A stretch of DNA of 64,000 bases from Pseudomonas asplenii (GTDB lineage Bacteria > Pseudomonadota > Gammaproteobacteria > Pseudomonadales > Pseudomonadaceae). The DNA is taken from contig NZ_LT629777.1 in the NCBI RefSeq assembly GCF_900105475.1, positions 4,836,001 through 4,900,000 of the forward strand, in the 5' to 3' direction. Both the position numbers and the translations under genes were made by a program. This document shows positions 1-10,442 of this stretch, one piece after another; positions within the stretch are counted from its first letter, which is position 1, and each line of letters begins with the position of its first letter. The notes beneath the pieces are model-generated. The model searched no databases, had not been told where the DNA came from, and saw only the letters and a list, made by a program, of their open reading frames with translations.

Positions 1-89
1 GTACGCATTGGACAGTAATTTGCGCTTTTTTCGATGCGTTGTTGAATGGATGATGTCTGGCAATTCCTGCCTTAACTTGGAAAACAGAC

Positions 90-788
90 ATGATTGAGCT
101 GCGCCCATTTGAACAACTTGGTAGCGATCATCACGGTTGGCTGAACGCGAAACATCACTTTTCGTTCGCGAACTACTACGATCCGGATCGTATGAACTGG
201 GGGCGCCTGCTTGTCTGGAACGACAACATAATTGCTCCCAACTCAGGCTTTCCTTCTCATCCCCACAAAGACATGGAAATCATCACCTACGTTAGCCAAG
301 GGGCAATCACTCATCAGGACAACCTGGGTAACAAGGGGCGTACGGTTGCTGGTGACGTCCAGGTCATGAGCGCCGGCACTGGTATCGCCCATAGCGAATA
401 CAACCTCGAGCCGGGTATTACCAAGACCTTCCAGATCTGGATCCAGCCAGACCAAACCGGTATGCCGCCATCCTGGGGTACCCGTCCGTTTCCCAGCGGT
501 GCCTCCGCAGGGCGTTTTGTTACCTTGGCCAGCGGAATGGAAGGGGATGAGGATGCGTTGCCTATCCGCTGTAATGCACGTCTTGTGGCGGCGAAACTGC
601 AAGAAGGCCAGAGCACCCATTACGCAATCGAACACCATCGCAAAGCGTATCTGGTCGTGGCCCAAGGCAGCATCAAGTTGAATGGTAAAACCTTGAAGGT
701 GGGTGATGGCGCGGCCGTAAGAGATGAAAATTTGCTGGAGTTCAACGCGCTTGAACTCAGTGAAATCGTGATGGTGGACGTCGCATAA
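90..788 (+). CDS. Pirin family protein (bicupin, possible quercetin 2,3-dioxygenase)
   Basis: This 232-residue protein matches the normal length of bacterial pirins. The N-terminal cupin carries the classical metal site: His57 and His59 in the SHPHKDMEI segment, and His101 and Glu103 in the GTGIAHSE segment. These are the ligands that hold iron or another divalent metal in pirins. The C-terminal half is the second, metal-free cupin. Family members are cytoplasmic; some cleave quercetin and others act as redox-sensing partners of other proteins, so the substrate is not decided here. The gene lies 133 bases upstream of wrbA on the same strand. A pirin next to a quinone reductase is a recurring pair in Pseudomonas, which suggests a shared role in quinone or flavonoid stress. 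The start is the ATG at 90; its ribosome site is weak. Confidence 0.93.
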   Translation: MIELRPFEQLGSDHHGWLNAKHHFSFANYYDPDRMNWGRLLVWNDNIIAPNSGFPSHPHKDMEIITYVSQGAITHQDNLGNKGRTVAGDVQVMSAGTGIAHSEYNLEPGITKTFQIWIQPDQTGMPPSWGTRPFPSGASAGRFVTLASGMEGDEDALPIRCNARLVAAKLQEGQSTHYAIEHHRKAYLVVAQGSIKLNGKTLKVGDGAAVRDENLLEFNALELSEIVMVDVA

Positions 789-921
789 GACGGGCCACCG
801 TCGAAATCAGGTCATACACGATCAGTTCTATGACAGAGGTTCCAGCATGGGTTGGCTCAGCAATTTATTCGCCAAGACTGTTGGCGGTAATTCCCCCGTT
901 CCAAACCAAGAGGAAGTAAAA

Positions 922-1524
922 ATGGCAAAGGTACTGGTACTATATCACTCCATGTACGGTCATATTGAGACCATGGCCCAACAAGTCGCCGAAGGAGCGC
1001 GAGGAGTGCCCGGCGTTGAGGTCACTATCAAGCGTGTGCCGGAAACCATGGATCCGGAAGCGTTCAAAGCTGCTTACGGGAAAGTCGATCAGCAAGCTCA
1101 GGTGGCTAGTCCATCCGAGTTGAGCGACTATGATGCGATCATCTTCGGCACCCCGACCCGTTTCGGCAACATGTCCGGACAGATGCGCACTTTCCTGGAT
1201 CAGACAGGCGGTCTGTGGGCCAAAGGTGCTCTGGTTGGCAAAATTGCCAGCGTCTTCACCTCCACCGGTACCGGTGGTGGCCAGGAAATGACTATCACGT
1301 CCACTTGGACGACTCTGGCTCACCACGGCATGATCATCGTTCCCTTGGGCTACAGCACGCCTGCGCTGTTCGATGTGTCGCAAGTTGGCGGCGGCACTCC
1401 TTACGGTGCTTCTACCATTGCCGGCGGCGACGGCTCGCGCCAGCCTGATACACGCGAGCTGGAAATCGCTCGTCATCAAGGCGAATACGTTGCCAAGCTT
1501 GCTTCGAAACTTGTTAAAGCTTAA
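922..1524 (+). CDS. wrbA: NAD(P)H:quinone oxidoreductase WrbA
   Basis: This is a flavodoxin-like FMN enzyme that reduces quinones by two electrons and so avoids semiquinone radicals. The N-terminus begins [19 protein letters not shown], the FMN-phosphate loop typical of WrbA. The family segment [20 protein letters not shown] follows, then a [10 protein letters not shown] region that lines the flavin. An upstream in-frame ATG at 847 would add 25 residues that do not look like WrbA. The ATG at 922 has an AGGAAG ribosome site just upstream and gives 200 residues, close to the family length of about 198, so I chose it. It follows the pirin gene on the same strand and may be co-transcribed with it. 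Confidence 0.95.
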   Translation: MAKVLVLYHSMYGHIETMAQQVAEGARGVPGVEVTIKRVPETMDPEAFKAAYGKVDQQAQVASPSELSDYDAIIFGTPTRFGNMSGQMRTFLDQTGGLWAKGALVGKIASVFTSTGTGGGQEMTITSTWTTLAHHGMIIVPLGYSTPALFDVSQVGGGTPYGASTIAGGDGSRQPDTRELEIARHQGEYVAKLASKLVKA

Positions 1525-1690
1525 GGATTCAATCGGAGTCTAGTCGTGCTGAATCAGCATGCGCCTTAAGCTCAAGCGTGTTCGTAGGCGCAGGTTGCTA
1601 GCTTCAGTCAACCGCAGGCTTTACAATGTAGTGGTCTACTAACCCCGGACACCTTTTTAGGCGAGAATGATCGCCATACAGAGGTGTTCG

Positions 1691-2859
<1,169 letters not shown>

Positions 2860-2867
2860 CCACTACA

Positions 2868-3451
2868 CGCGATCAAAATAGAGGTGGATGCCTTCGCCCT
2901 AATGGCTTGGATCAGATAGCTGAGGAGGACGGACGGCCGCAATTTTTTCTTAATGGCGTGCTTGCATGCTAGCATATTAGTGGTGCATCATCATGGCGTA
3001 TAAAAATAATAGATCGTATGAGAGATGTGCCGTTTCTGATCCTCTTTAGCTAAAGATTGTCTCACTCGCGAGACAACGGACTCGGTTCAGCACTCCACAC
3101 AACTCCTGTGAGTGGATCGTCTTTTCATGCGTTTCAGAGAGAACCTAGAGCGCTCCAACTGCGCCGTACAAGGTGTCTACAGATGACGTCTCACAACGCT
3201 CGCTGCATACTCACGACATTAGTAAAGTCCCCCACTGTGTATTGTGCTTTATGGAACGCTGAGCCAGCGTTGCATTACCTCAGCACTTCGCACGAAAGGT
3301 CGATCGAACTGCCCCCGCAAGCCCTCGAAAATATTTGCCTAGCCAGGCCTCTGCTTCCTCTCTAGTCCTGTTCACCTAAACCAGAAGATATCTACGCGGT
3401 GGCTGCTCATCCAGTCGCATGGTGCGTTCTTATCTTGGTATGGAGATATAC
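2868..3451. other. Intergenic region between IS3 and pntAA
   Basis: I see no convincing gene here. One open frame at 3057-3365 (102 codons) has poor codon use, no ribosome site and no recognisable domain. Visible structures are a 7-bp stem at 3057-3076 (TTGTCTC/GAGACAA, 6-base loop) and an AT-rich stretch around 2941-3020. The latter contains the palindromic GCATGCTAGC region and may hold regulatory sites. The pntAA promoter presumably lies in the last 150 bases. Confidence 0.5.
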
Positions 3452-4573
3452 GTGAAAATCGGTATTCCTCTCGAAAGTCTGACGGGTGAAACGCGGGTGG
3501 CTGCCACCCCGGAAACCATCAAGAAGCTGATCGGCCAGGGCCATAAGGTCACTGTACAAAGCGGGGCAGGCCTAAAAGCCAGCGTCGTCGACAGTGCCTA
3601 TGAAGCGGCAGGCGCAACCATTGGCAGTGCCAACGATGCGTTCGGTGCCGAGCTGATTCTCAAAGTGGTCGCCCCCAGCGACGCCGAACTGACGCTGATC
3701 AAGCGCGGCGCGGTGCTGGTGGGGATGCTCAACCCGTTCAACAACGAAACCATCGCCAAAATGGCCGAGTGCGGGATCACCGCGTTCGCCCTCGAAGCGG
3801 CGCCGCGCACCTCACGGGCCCAGAGCCTCGACGTGCTGTCGTCCCAGGCCAACATCGCCGGCTATAAAGCCGTGTTGCTGGCTGCGCATCATTACCCACG
3901 CTTTATGCCGATGCTGATGACCGCTGCGGGTACTGTGAAAGCGGCGCGCGTGCTGATACTCGGTGCCGGCGTGGCCGGGCTGCAGGCGATTGCCACGGCC
4001 AAGCGCCTGGGTTCGGTGATCGAGGCTTCGGACGTGCGTCCGGCGGTGAAGGAACAAATCGAATCCCTCGGCGCCAAGTTCGTCGACGTGCCTTACGAAA
4101 CCGACGAGGAGCGTGAGTGCGCCGTTGGTGTCGGCGGTTACGCCCGGCCCATGCCTGCGAGCTGGATGCAGCGTCAGGCCCAAGCCGTGCACGAGCGCGC
4201 CAAACAGGCCGACATTGTCATCACCACGGCGTTGATCCCGGGCCGCAAGGCGCCGACGTTGCTGAGCGCCGAAACCGTTGCGCAGATGAAGCCTGGCTCG
4301 GTGGTCATCGACCTCGCGGCAGCCCAGGGCGGTAACTGTCCGCTGACCGTGGCCGATCAGGTCGTGATCGAGAATGGCGTGACCATTTGCGGCCCGACCA
4401 ACCTGGCCGGTGAAGTCGCGGCTGACGCTTCGGCGCTGTACGCACGCAACCTGCTGGACTTCCTGAAGCTGGTCTTCACCAAGGAAGGTCAGTTCGACGT
4501 GAACCTGGAAGACGACATCGTCGCCGCGTGCCTGATGTGCCGCGACGGCCAAGTCATCCGTAAAAACGCCTAA
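3452..4573 (+). CDS. pntAA: NAD(P) transhydrogenase subunit alpha part 1 (NAD-binding)
   Basis: This is the soluble NAD(H)-binding domain I of the proton-translocating transhydrogenase. That membrane enzyme uses the proton gradient to drive hydride transfer from NADH to NADP+. The protein begins with KIGIPLESLTGETRVAATPE, typical of AlaDH/PNT N-termini, and has the Rossmann segment VLILGAGVAGLQAIATAKRL near residue 165. A GTG at 3452 with GGAG six bases upstream gives 373 residues, the usual length for the split form. Two in-frame upstream ATGs (3419, 3440) lack a ribosome site and would add non-conserved residues. In E. coli domains I and II are fused as PntA. Here they are split and pntAB follows after 15 bases. 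Confidence 0.96.
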   Translation: MKIGIPLESLTGETRVAATPETIKKLIGQGHKVTVQSGAGLKASVVDSAYEAAGATIGSANDAFGAELILKVVAPSDAELTLIKRGAVLVGMLNPFNNETIAKMAECGITAFALEAAPRTSRAQSLDVLSSQANIAGYKAVLLAAHHYPRFMPMLMTAAGTVKAARVLILGAGVAGLQAIATAKRLGSVIEASDVRPAVKEQIESLGAKFVDVPYETDEERECAVGVGGYARPMPASWMQRQAQAVHERAKQADIVITTALIPGRKAPTLLSAETVAQMKPGSVVIDLAAAQGGNCPLTVADQVVIENGVTICGPTNLAGEVAADASALYARNLLDFLKLVFTKEGQFDVNLEDDIVAACLMCRDGQVIRKNA

Positions 4574-4588
4574 GCAGGGATTCAGACA

Positions 4589-4909
4589 ATGGAAGAGCTT
4601 ATCTCCCCCGGTATCTACAACCTGATCATCTTCGTGCTGGCGATTTATGTCGGTTACCACGTGGTCTGGAACGTGACACCAGCATTGCACACGCCGTTGA
4701 TGGCGGTGACCAACGCCATTTCCGCGATCGTGATCGTCGGCGCCATGCTGGCCGCAGCCCTCACCGTCACGCCACTGGGCAAGACCATGGGCACCCTGGC
4801 CGTGGCACTTGCAGCGGTCAACGTGTTCGGTGGTTTCCTGGTAACCCGCAGGATGCTTGAGATGTTCAAGAAGAAAGCCCCGAAAGCAAAAGAAGAGGCG
4901 CCTAAGTAA
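4589..4909 (+). CDS. pntAB: NAD(P) transhydrogenase subunit alpha part 2 (membrane)
   Basis: This 106-residue membrane subunit corresponds to the C-terminal transmembrane part of fused PntA. Three hydrophobic helices are visible: about residues 6-26, 40-65 and 67-88. A lysine-rich cytoplasmic tail ([15 protein letters not shown]) follows. Together with the membrane part of PntB it forms the proton channel. It sits between pntAA and pntB, and its stop overlaps the pntB start by one base (TAATG), so the two are translationally coupled. Confidence 0.95.
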   Translation: MEELISPGIYNLIIFVLAIYVGYHVVWNVTPALHTPLMAVTNAISAIVIVGAMLAAALTVTPLGKTMGTLAVALAAVNVFGGFLVTRRMLEMFKKKAPKAKEEAPK

Positions 4910-6345
4910 TGAGCATGAATCTCGTCACGACGCTCTACTTGATCGCGTCGATCTGCTTCATCCAGGCGCTCAAGGGCCTGTCGCACCCAACCACTTCGCG
5001 GCGCGGCAACCTGTTCGGCATGCTCGGCATGGCGCTGGCCGTCCTTACCACCGTCGGCCTCATCTATAAGTTGGGGGCCGAGCTGGCAACCGCTGGCATT
5101 GGCTATGTGATTGTCGGCCTGCTGGTCGGCGGTACCGCTGGCTCCATCATGGCCAAGCGCGTAGAAATGACCAAGATGCCGGAGTTGGTAGCGTTCATGC
5201 ACAGCATGATCGGCCTGGCCGCGGTGTTCATTGCGATCGCCGCCGTGGTCGAGCCGCAATCCCTGGGCATCGTCAAACACCTGGGTGACTCGATCCCTGC
5301 CGGCAACCGCCTGGAGCTGTTCCTCGGCGCAGCCATCGGTGCCATCACCTTCTCCGGTTCGGTGATTGCGTTCGGTAAACTGTCGGGCAAGTACAAGTTC
5401 CGCCTGTTCCAGGGCGCGCCGGTACAGTTCGGCGGCCAGCACAAGCTGAACCTAGTGCTTGGTCTAGCAACACTGGGCCTGGGCCTTGCGTTCATGTTCA
5501 CCGGCAACCTCACCGCCTTCGCGCTGCTGCTGGCCCTGGCCTTCGTGCTCGGCGTGCTGATCATCATCCCGATCGGCGGTGCGGACATGCCCGTGGTCGT
5601 CTCGATGCTCAACAGCTACTCCGGCTGGGCGGCGGCGGGCATCGGCTTCTCGCTGAACAACTCGATGCTGATCATTGCCGGCTCACTGGTAGGCTCCAGC
5701 GGCGCGATCCTGTCGTACATCATGTGCAAGGCGATGAACCGTTCCTTCTTTAATGTACTGCTGGGCGGTTTCGGCAATGCGCCGGATGCCGGTGCAGCGG
5801 CTGGCTCCAAAGAAGCACGCCCGGTCAAATCCGGCTCGGCTGACGACGCTACCTTCCTGATGACGAACGCCGATACCGTGATCATCGTCCCCGGCTACGG
5901 CCTGGCGGTGGCGCGGGCGCAACACGCGCTCAAGGAACTGACCGAGAAGCTGACTCACCACGGCGTCACGGTGAAATACGCCATCCATCCGGTCGCGGGC
6001 CGTATGCCTGGCCACATGAACGTCCTCCTCGCCGAGGCCGAAGTGCCTTACGACCAAGTGTTCGAGATGGAAGACATCAACTCCGAGTTCGGCCAAGCCG
6101 ACGTGGTGCTGGTGCTGGGCGCGAACGATGTGGTCAACCCGGCCGCCAAGAACGACCCGAACTCACCGATAGCCGGCATGCCGATTCTCGAAGCCTTCAA
6201 GGCCAAGACGATCATCGTCAACAAGCGTTCGATGGCCAGCGGCTACGCCGGTCTGGATAACGAATTGTTCTACCTGGACAAGACCATGATGGTCTTCGGT
6301 GATGCCAAGAAGGTCATCGAAGATATGGTTAAGGCAGTCGATTGA
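4909..6345 (+). CDS. pntB: NAD(P) transhydrogenase subunit beta
   Basis: This 478-residue subunit has an N-terminal membrane domain of about eight or nine helices (residues 5-270) and a C-terminal NADP(H)-binding domain III. The NADP site begins near residue 325 with VIIVPGYGLAVARAQHALKE. It is followed by YAIHPVAGRMPGHMNVLLAE and by VVLVLGANDVVNPAA and KRSMASGYAG, all hallmark segments. It completes the transhydrogenase with PntAA and PntAB and is the last gene of the operon. NADPH supply for biosynthesis and oxidative defence is the established role. Confidence 0.97.
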   Translation: MSMNLVTTLYLIASICFIQALKGLSHPTTSRRGNLFGMLGMALAVLTTVGLIYKLGAELATAGIGYVIVGLLVGGTAGSIMAKRVEMTKMPELVAFMHSMIGLAAVFIAIAAVVEPQSLGIVKHLGDSIPAGNRLELFLGAAIGAITFSGSVIAFGKLSGKYKFRLFQGAPVQFGGQHKLNLVLGLATLGLGLAFMFTGNLTAFALLLALAFVLGVLIIIPIGGADMPVVVSMLNSYSGWAAAGIGFSLNNSMLIIAGSLVGSSGAILSYIMCKAMNRSFFNVLLGGFGNAPDAGAAAGSKEARPVKSGSADDATFLMTNADTVIIVPGYGLAVARAQHALKELTEKLTHHGVTVKYAIHPVAGRMPGHMNVLLAEAEVPYDQVFEMEDINSEFGQADVVLVLGANDVVNPAAKNDPNSPIAGMPILEAFKAKTIIVNKRSMASGYAGLDNELFYLDKTMMVFGDAKKVIEDMVKAVD

Positions 6346-6494
6346 AACTAATGGCCAAGGATGGCCATCATCCTAACGCCTGTGCACTGAAGACGCGCGC
6401 GGCGTCAGAAAAAAATTAATGTTCAGGTCATGTGCTCTAGTAGTTGTGGAAAAATAATATCGCCTTTAGCTTCGTAAGCAAGAGTGAGAAAATA

Positions 6495-8603
6495 ATGAAA
6501 ATAAAATCTCTTCAGTTGAACATTATGTTTTACGCAGGGGCTGCGATTCTCTCCGTAGTGGCGGTATTAGTGCTGTATGCGCTAATCTCTGGAGAGAAAA
6601 CCCAGAACTGGATCGGCGATAAAACCCGAGAGGTTTTGGGGGGCGAGGTTAAAGAGCACTTGGTAGGCCTTTCAAAGTATCAAGTTAGCGAAATTCAGAG
6701 GCAGTTGGATCAGCCAATTGCGGTCGCAAAAAATCTTGCAAGAGCCAATGTTTTGGCTGGATCCAAGCCTGATGGTGATCGTGACGCAGAAGGGAAATTG
6801 CTCAGTGATCTTGCCCTTGATGCGCTCGTTCAAAACCCACAACTAGTGACTACCTACATAGCCTGGGAACCAGAAGGTATTTTTGAAAAAAGTGCTAATA
6901 GGGGTTTGAGCGAGCTAGAGCGCTTCTTGCCCTTGTGGTTTCGTGCTGAAGGCGGCAAATACACTCTATCAAAGCTATATGCTATGGAAAGTGAGGCTCT
7001 GCTACCTACGGGTGTAAGAGAGGGCGAGTTTTATTTGTGTCCAAAGGAAAGTCGCTCTGCCTGTGCAACCGATCCTGTAATTTATACTATTAACGGGAAA
7101 ACAGTGCAGTTGACTGCGTTTACCGCTCCGATTCTCGTAAAGGATAAATTCAAAGGTATTGCTGGTGCATCGCTAGATTTGGAGTTTGTCCAAAAAATCC
7201 TCGAAAAAGCAAATCGTGAGTTGTATGGAGGGGTGGGTGACATGGCCCTGGTTTCCGGCAACGGCCGTTTCGTAGCGTACACTGGGGACGCTAGTAAAGT
7301 AGGGAAATCTGCTAGCGATATGTTTGGAACAGAACTGGTTAGCTCATTTTCAACGCTAAGCACTTCAGATGAGAGGTATAATCTTGATCAACGAGGTATG
7401 ATTCAACTGGCAATTCGTTTTGCCGTTGCCAACACAGCTACGAAGTGGACACTATTGGTACGACTTCCAGAAAGTGTCGTTTTCAAGAGCGTTAGCGATC
7501 TAAAAAATCTCTTAGAGCAGCACTACATTTCTGAAGCGCGCTCAATGGGATTAGTTGGTTTACTGGTGAGTGGCTTCGGAATTCTGATTGTCGGATTCGT
7601 GGCGCGCGGAATCGTTCGTCCACTTCGCAGTATGCTGGCGATGATAAAAAATATCGCTAAAGGGGAGGGGGATTTAACTCGGCGACTGAGTAGTTCGCGG
7701 GCTGACGAATTAGGGCTTATTGCTCAAGAGTTTAACGTATTTTTAGAGAAGTTACAGATGTTAATTATTAAGGTCGTAGATTCGACCAAAATGATTGCTG
7801 ACTCAACGTCCGACGGCGCCGCTATGGCGGCGCAAACTCATAAAGGGATGCAGAGTCAGCAGAGTGACGTTGAGCAGATTGCAACAGCAATTAACGAGAT
7901 GACTACATCCTCGCAGGATGTCGCAGCAAACGCTATGAATGCTGCAAGAGCAACAGGGCGTGCGGAACAAGCGGTAAGTGATGGGAAAGTAGCGATGGAG
8001 GACGCCGTCGCCGCTATTCACTCGCTCGCTATTCGCATGGAAGATTCTGTCAAGACGGTGAGAGTACTCGAAGAAAGCAGCAATGATATCGGAGCTGTTG
8101 TAACTGCGATCCGTGCCATCGCAGAACAAACCAATTTGCTCGCACTCAATGCCGCTATTGAAGCCGCTCGAGCCGGAGATCATGGCCGTGGTTTCGCTGT
8201 TGTGGCTGATGAAGTTAGAAGCTTGGCGCAAAAAACCCAGCTTGCGACTGAGGAGGTTAGATTAATCATCGAACGTTTGCAGGGCGGGAGTCAGTCGGTG
8301 ACCCAATCAATGCTTGAAAGTCATACCCATACTCAATCATGTTTACAGCAAGCGCAGATGGCCGCGCATACCTTCTTGGGTATCACGGCGTCCGTAAACA
8401 TCATCAATGAGATGAATAATCAGATTGCTGCAGCTGCAGAACAGCAAAGCCAGGTGGCTGAAGAAATCAACTTCACAATAACAGGAATGGGACAAATTAC
8501 GGATCAAGTCGCCACAGCGGCGAAGAAGGCGTTGGAGTCGGGATCAACCCTTAATGCTCTATCGGCTGAGCAGTGTAGGTTAGTCACCCAATTCAAGGTC
8601 TAA
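6495..8603 (+). CDS. Methyl-accepting chemotaxis protein with dCache-type sensor
   Basis: This is a 702-residue chemoreceptor. A first transmembrane helix lies near residues 9-32. A long periplasmic segment (about 35-345) contains a dCache-like region ([16 protein letters not shown] followed by [14 protein letters not shown]). A second helix lies near 353-375, then a HAMP domain and the cytoplasmic signalling hairpin with the invariant [19 protein letters not shown] tip. It feeds CheA/CheW; the ligand is unknown. The ATG at 6495 precedes [10 protein letters not shown] and fits the membrane topology; the in-frame GTG at 6444 is less likely. The gene is clearly more AT-rich than the pnt genes and the mexT region and uses many AT-ending codons, so it was probably acquired. 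Confidence 0.93.
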   Translation: MKIKSLQLNIMFYAGAAILSVVAVLVLYALISGEKTQNWIGDKTREVLGGEVKEHLVGLSKYQVSEIQRQLDQPIAVAKNLARANVLAGSKPDGDRDAEGKLLSDLALDALVQNPQLVTTYIAWEPEGIFEKSANRGLSELERFLPLWFRAEGGKYTLSKLYAMESEALLPTGVREGEFYLCPKESRSACATDPVIYTINGKTVQLTAFTAPILVKDKFKGIAGASLDLEFVQKILEKANRELYGGVGDMALVSGNGRFVAYTGDASKVGKSASDMFGTELVSSFSTLSTSDERYNLDQRGMIQLAIRFAVANTATKWTLLVRLPESVVFKSVSDLKNLLEQHYISEARSMGLVGLLVSGFGILIVGFVARGIVRPLRSMLAMIKNIAKGEGDLTRRLSSSRADELGLIAQEFNVFLEKLQMLIIKVVDSTKMIADSTSDGAAMAAQTHKGMQSQQSDVEQIATAINEMTTSSQDVAANAMNAARATGRAEQAVSDGKVAMEDAVAAIHSLAIRMEDSVKTVRVLEESSNDIGAVVTAIRAIAEQTNLLALNAAIEAARAGDHGRGFAVVADEVRSLAQKTQLATEEVRLIIERLQGGSQSVTQSMLESHTHTQSCLQQAQMAAHTFLGITASVNIINEMNNQIAAAAEQQSQVAEEINFTITGMGQITDQVATAAKKALESGSTLNALSAEQCRLVTQFKV

Positions 8604-9020
8604 CTAGCTATTAGTCACGGCTGGATGCCGACCTTTTAATTAATACTTGTTAATGGGTGGCCCGCTTCAAGCGGGCGCTCAGCTAACATAGGTCGATATA
8701 ACGTAAACAAGAAGCCCGTGAATATCTTTACGCATCCTGATCCTTTTTTTCAGTCAGAGGGTCCCCGCGCTCTCTCATTCATAGCTCTCTGTGGTGATGC
8801 GAAAAGAGCGTCAATTACGGAGAGTTCGTCGATTGGCGATAAATAGAATTAAATGGCGTAGCATGGAGTCACTTGTACTTGGCTCTTGATGTACCTCAAT
8901 AAAATTTATAATTAAGTCCTTCCCTGCTTAGGCAAGAAAAGAAAATCTTTAGATTTCAATGGGGCGGGCGTTAGATGCGAGTATCGTTTCCTGCTCCAAT
9001 CTCCTGATTTTCGTATATCG
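8604..9020. other. Intergenic, AT-rich, between chemoreceptor and integrase
   Basis: No gene is visible. The one clear structure is a perfect 8-bp hairpin just after the chemoreceptor, GCCCGCTT-C-AAGCGGGC at about 8660-8676. It has no following T-run, so it is a weak transcription stop at best. The rest is AT-rich (for example 8885-8960), matches the composition of the chemoreceptor gene, and may contain one edge of an inserted segment. Confidence 0.5.
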
Positions 9021-10301
9021 TCAATCTGTGGTCACTCGCCAAGCGTTTTGCCGTAGATGATCTAAATAGTCAGCCCATCGTTGAGCCGCTTCCCGGCGTT
9101 GCGCTAGCAGTTGCGCACGCGCATAAACAGCCCCTAGTGCACCTGGCATTCTGTGGGATAACGATAGTTCGAGCACAATTGGATCGATGCCCAAGTGCTC
9201 GTGTGCAATGGTTCTGTAGGTCGCGCGAAAGCCGTGAGCAGTGATGTTGTACTCCGGCCAAATACGCTGAAAGGACTTGAGCATGGAGGTCGGGTTTATG
9301 GGACGTCCCGGATAGACCGGCGAGACGAACACCCAGCCTTTGCCTTCTTCATCCACCACGCGGGTTTTATGTAGCTCGCGTAACAGAACCAAGGCTTGTT
9401 CAGGCAACGGCACGATGTGTTTGCTCTTGTCCAGATGCTTGGTCTTGCTCACCACATAACGCCAATCGGCGCCCGCCAAGTCGACATCTTCCCAGCGCAT
9501 CTGCACCAGTTCGCCTGGGCGGACCGGCAACATGACCAGCAGGCGCATTGCGGTGGCAACGCTGCCGTCGTTGCAGTCATCAAGGCGTAGAAGAAACCTG
9601 CCCAAGTCGGATGGCCTTTCGATCGCCGGGTTGCTGGTCACGATGTGGCGAATCTTCAACTCCTCAATGTTGCTGAGTGCCACGTTGCGCTCCACCCAGC
9701 CGCGACCTTCGGCAAAGCCCAGAACGGCACGTATGATGGTGCGCACGCGCCGGGCCATGGCCATGGTGCGCTGGCGGCGCAACTCAGTGATGATCGTAGT
9801 GATGTGCTCCAACTTGATCTCGCTGATCGGTTTTTTGCCAATGGCAGGCAAGATGTGGTTGTTCAGCGCTCCGGTAAAGCCCGAGATGGATTTTGTCACC
9901 AGTTCGGCAGACTTGAATGCCAACCATTGCTCGGCCACGTAAGCGAAGGTGCGCTCTTCATTGAGCAACTGTGCCTCGATCTTGGCGGTCTTGGCCCTGA
10001 GCGGAGCGGTGTGGTTAGCCACGTCGCGGCGTGCGCCGCGGGCAATGTCGCGTGCCTCCTTGAGGCTAATGTCGGGGTAAGCGCCGATGGAGAAGCGGTT
10101 TTCCTTCCCATGCAGCCGATACTTCAATCGCCAAACCTTGGAAGGGGATTTGCCGACCTTACTCGACGCCCTCACCTCCAAGTAGAGGCCAGGAACTTCG
10201 CCATCGGCGTGTTTGCCAGGTTCGGTCAGTGAGCGGATCAAGGCATCGCTGAGTTTTCGTTTGAAAACAACCGCATTATCTGGGGGCATCGGTGGGGGCA
10301 T
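9021..10301 (-). CDS. P4-type tyrosine recombinase / integrase
   Basis: This site-specific recombinase has an N-terminal DUF4102 arm-binding domain (KRKLSDALIRSLTEPGK to FSIGAYPDISLKEARDIA). A SAM-like core-binding domain follows, then a complete catalytic domain. Numbered from the upstream TTG at 10331, the catalytic residues are Arg271 (RPGELVQMRW), His366 and Arg369 (HGFRATYRTIA), His393 and Tyr403 (AVYARA). All are present, so it should be active. Enzymes of this type integrate islands, often at tRNA genes, but no tRNA is visible nearby. I place the start at the ATG at 10301; the TTG at 10331 is possible, and neither has a strong ribosome site. It lies directly downstream of mexT in the same direction. 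Confidence 0.9.
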   Translation of the reverse strand: MPPPMPPDNAVVFKRKLSDALIRSLTEPGKHADGEVPGLYLEVRASSKVGKSPSKVWRLKYRLHGKENRFSIGAYPDISLKEARDIARGARRDVANHTAPLRAKTAKIEAQLLNEERTFAYVAEQWLAFKSAELVTKSISGFTGALNNHILPAIGKKPISEIKLEHITTIITELRRQRTMAMARRVRTIIRAVLGFAEGRGWVERNVALSNIEELKIRHIVTSNPAIERPSDLGRFLLRLDDCNDGSVATAMRLLVMLPVRPGELVQMRWEDVDLAGADWRYVVSKTKHLDKSKHIVPLPEQALVLLRELHKTRVVDEEGKGWVFVSPVYPGRPINPTSMLKSFQRIWPEYNITAHGFRATYRTIAHEHLGIDPIVLELSLSHRMPGALGAVYARAQLLAQRREAAQRWADYLDHLRQNAWRVTTD

Positions 10302-10342
10302 CCTTTTTAAGGAACCGAAATTTGCCCCCAATTATGCCCCCA
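10281..10342. repeat. Four TGGGGGCA octamers around the integrase start
   Basis: Two copies run forward (10281-10288 and 10293-10300), 12 bases apart. Two run in the opposite sense (10323-10330 and 10335-10342), also 12 bases apart. The set forms a symmetric inverted pair of direct repeats. The forward pair encodes the MPPP/MPP residues at the start of the integrase; the other pair lies upstream. The arrangement looks like binding sites for an arm-type DNA-binding domain or an autoregulator. The function is inferred. Confidence 0.55.
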
Positions 10343-10442
10343 TGAGTCGTGGAATCCATTGGATTTAGACAGACGGCTATGGTCTTAAAAATCCAATAAC
10401 TTGTTGTTATTAAATGGTTTTATAGAATTTAGTGGAATTCCG

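Noticed and set aside
3057..3365. Open frame of 102 codons before pntAA
   Set aside because: No ribosome site, atypical codon use, no domain; treated as non-coding.
8660..8676. Hairpin after the chemoreceptor as an intrinsic terminator
   Set aside because: Perfect stem but no T-tract; mentioned only as a structure.
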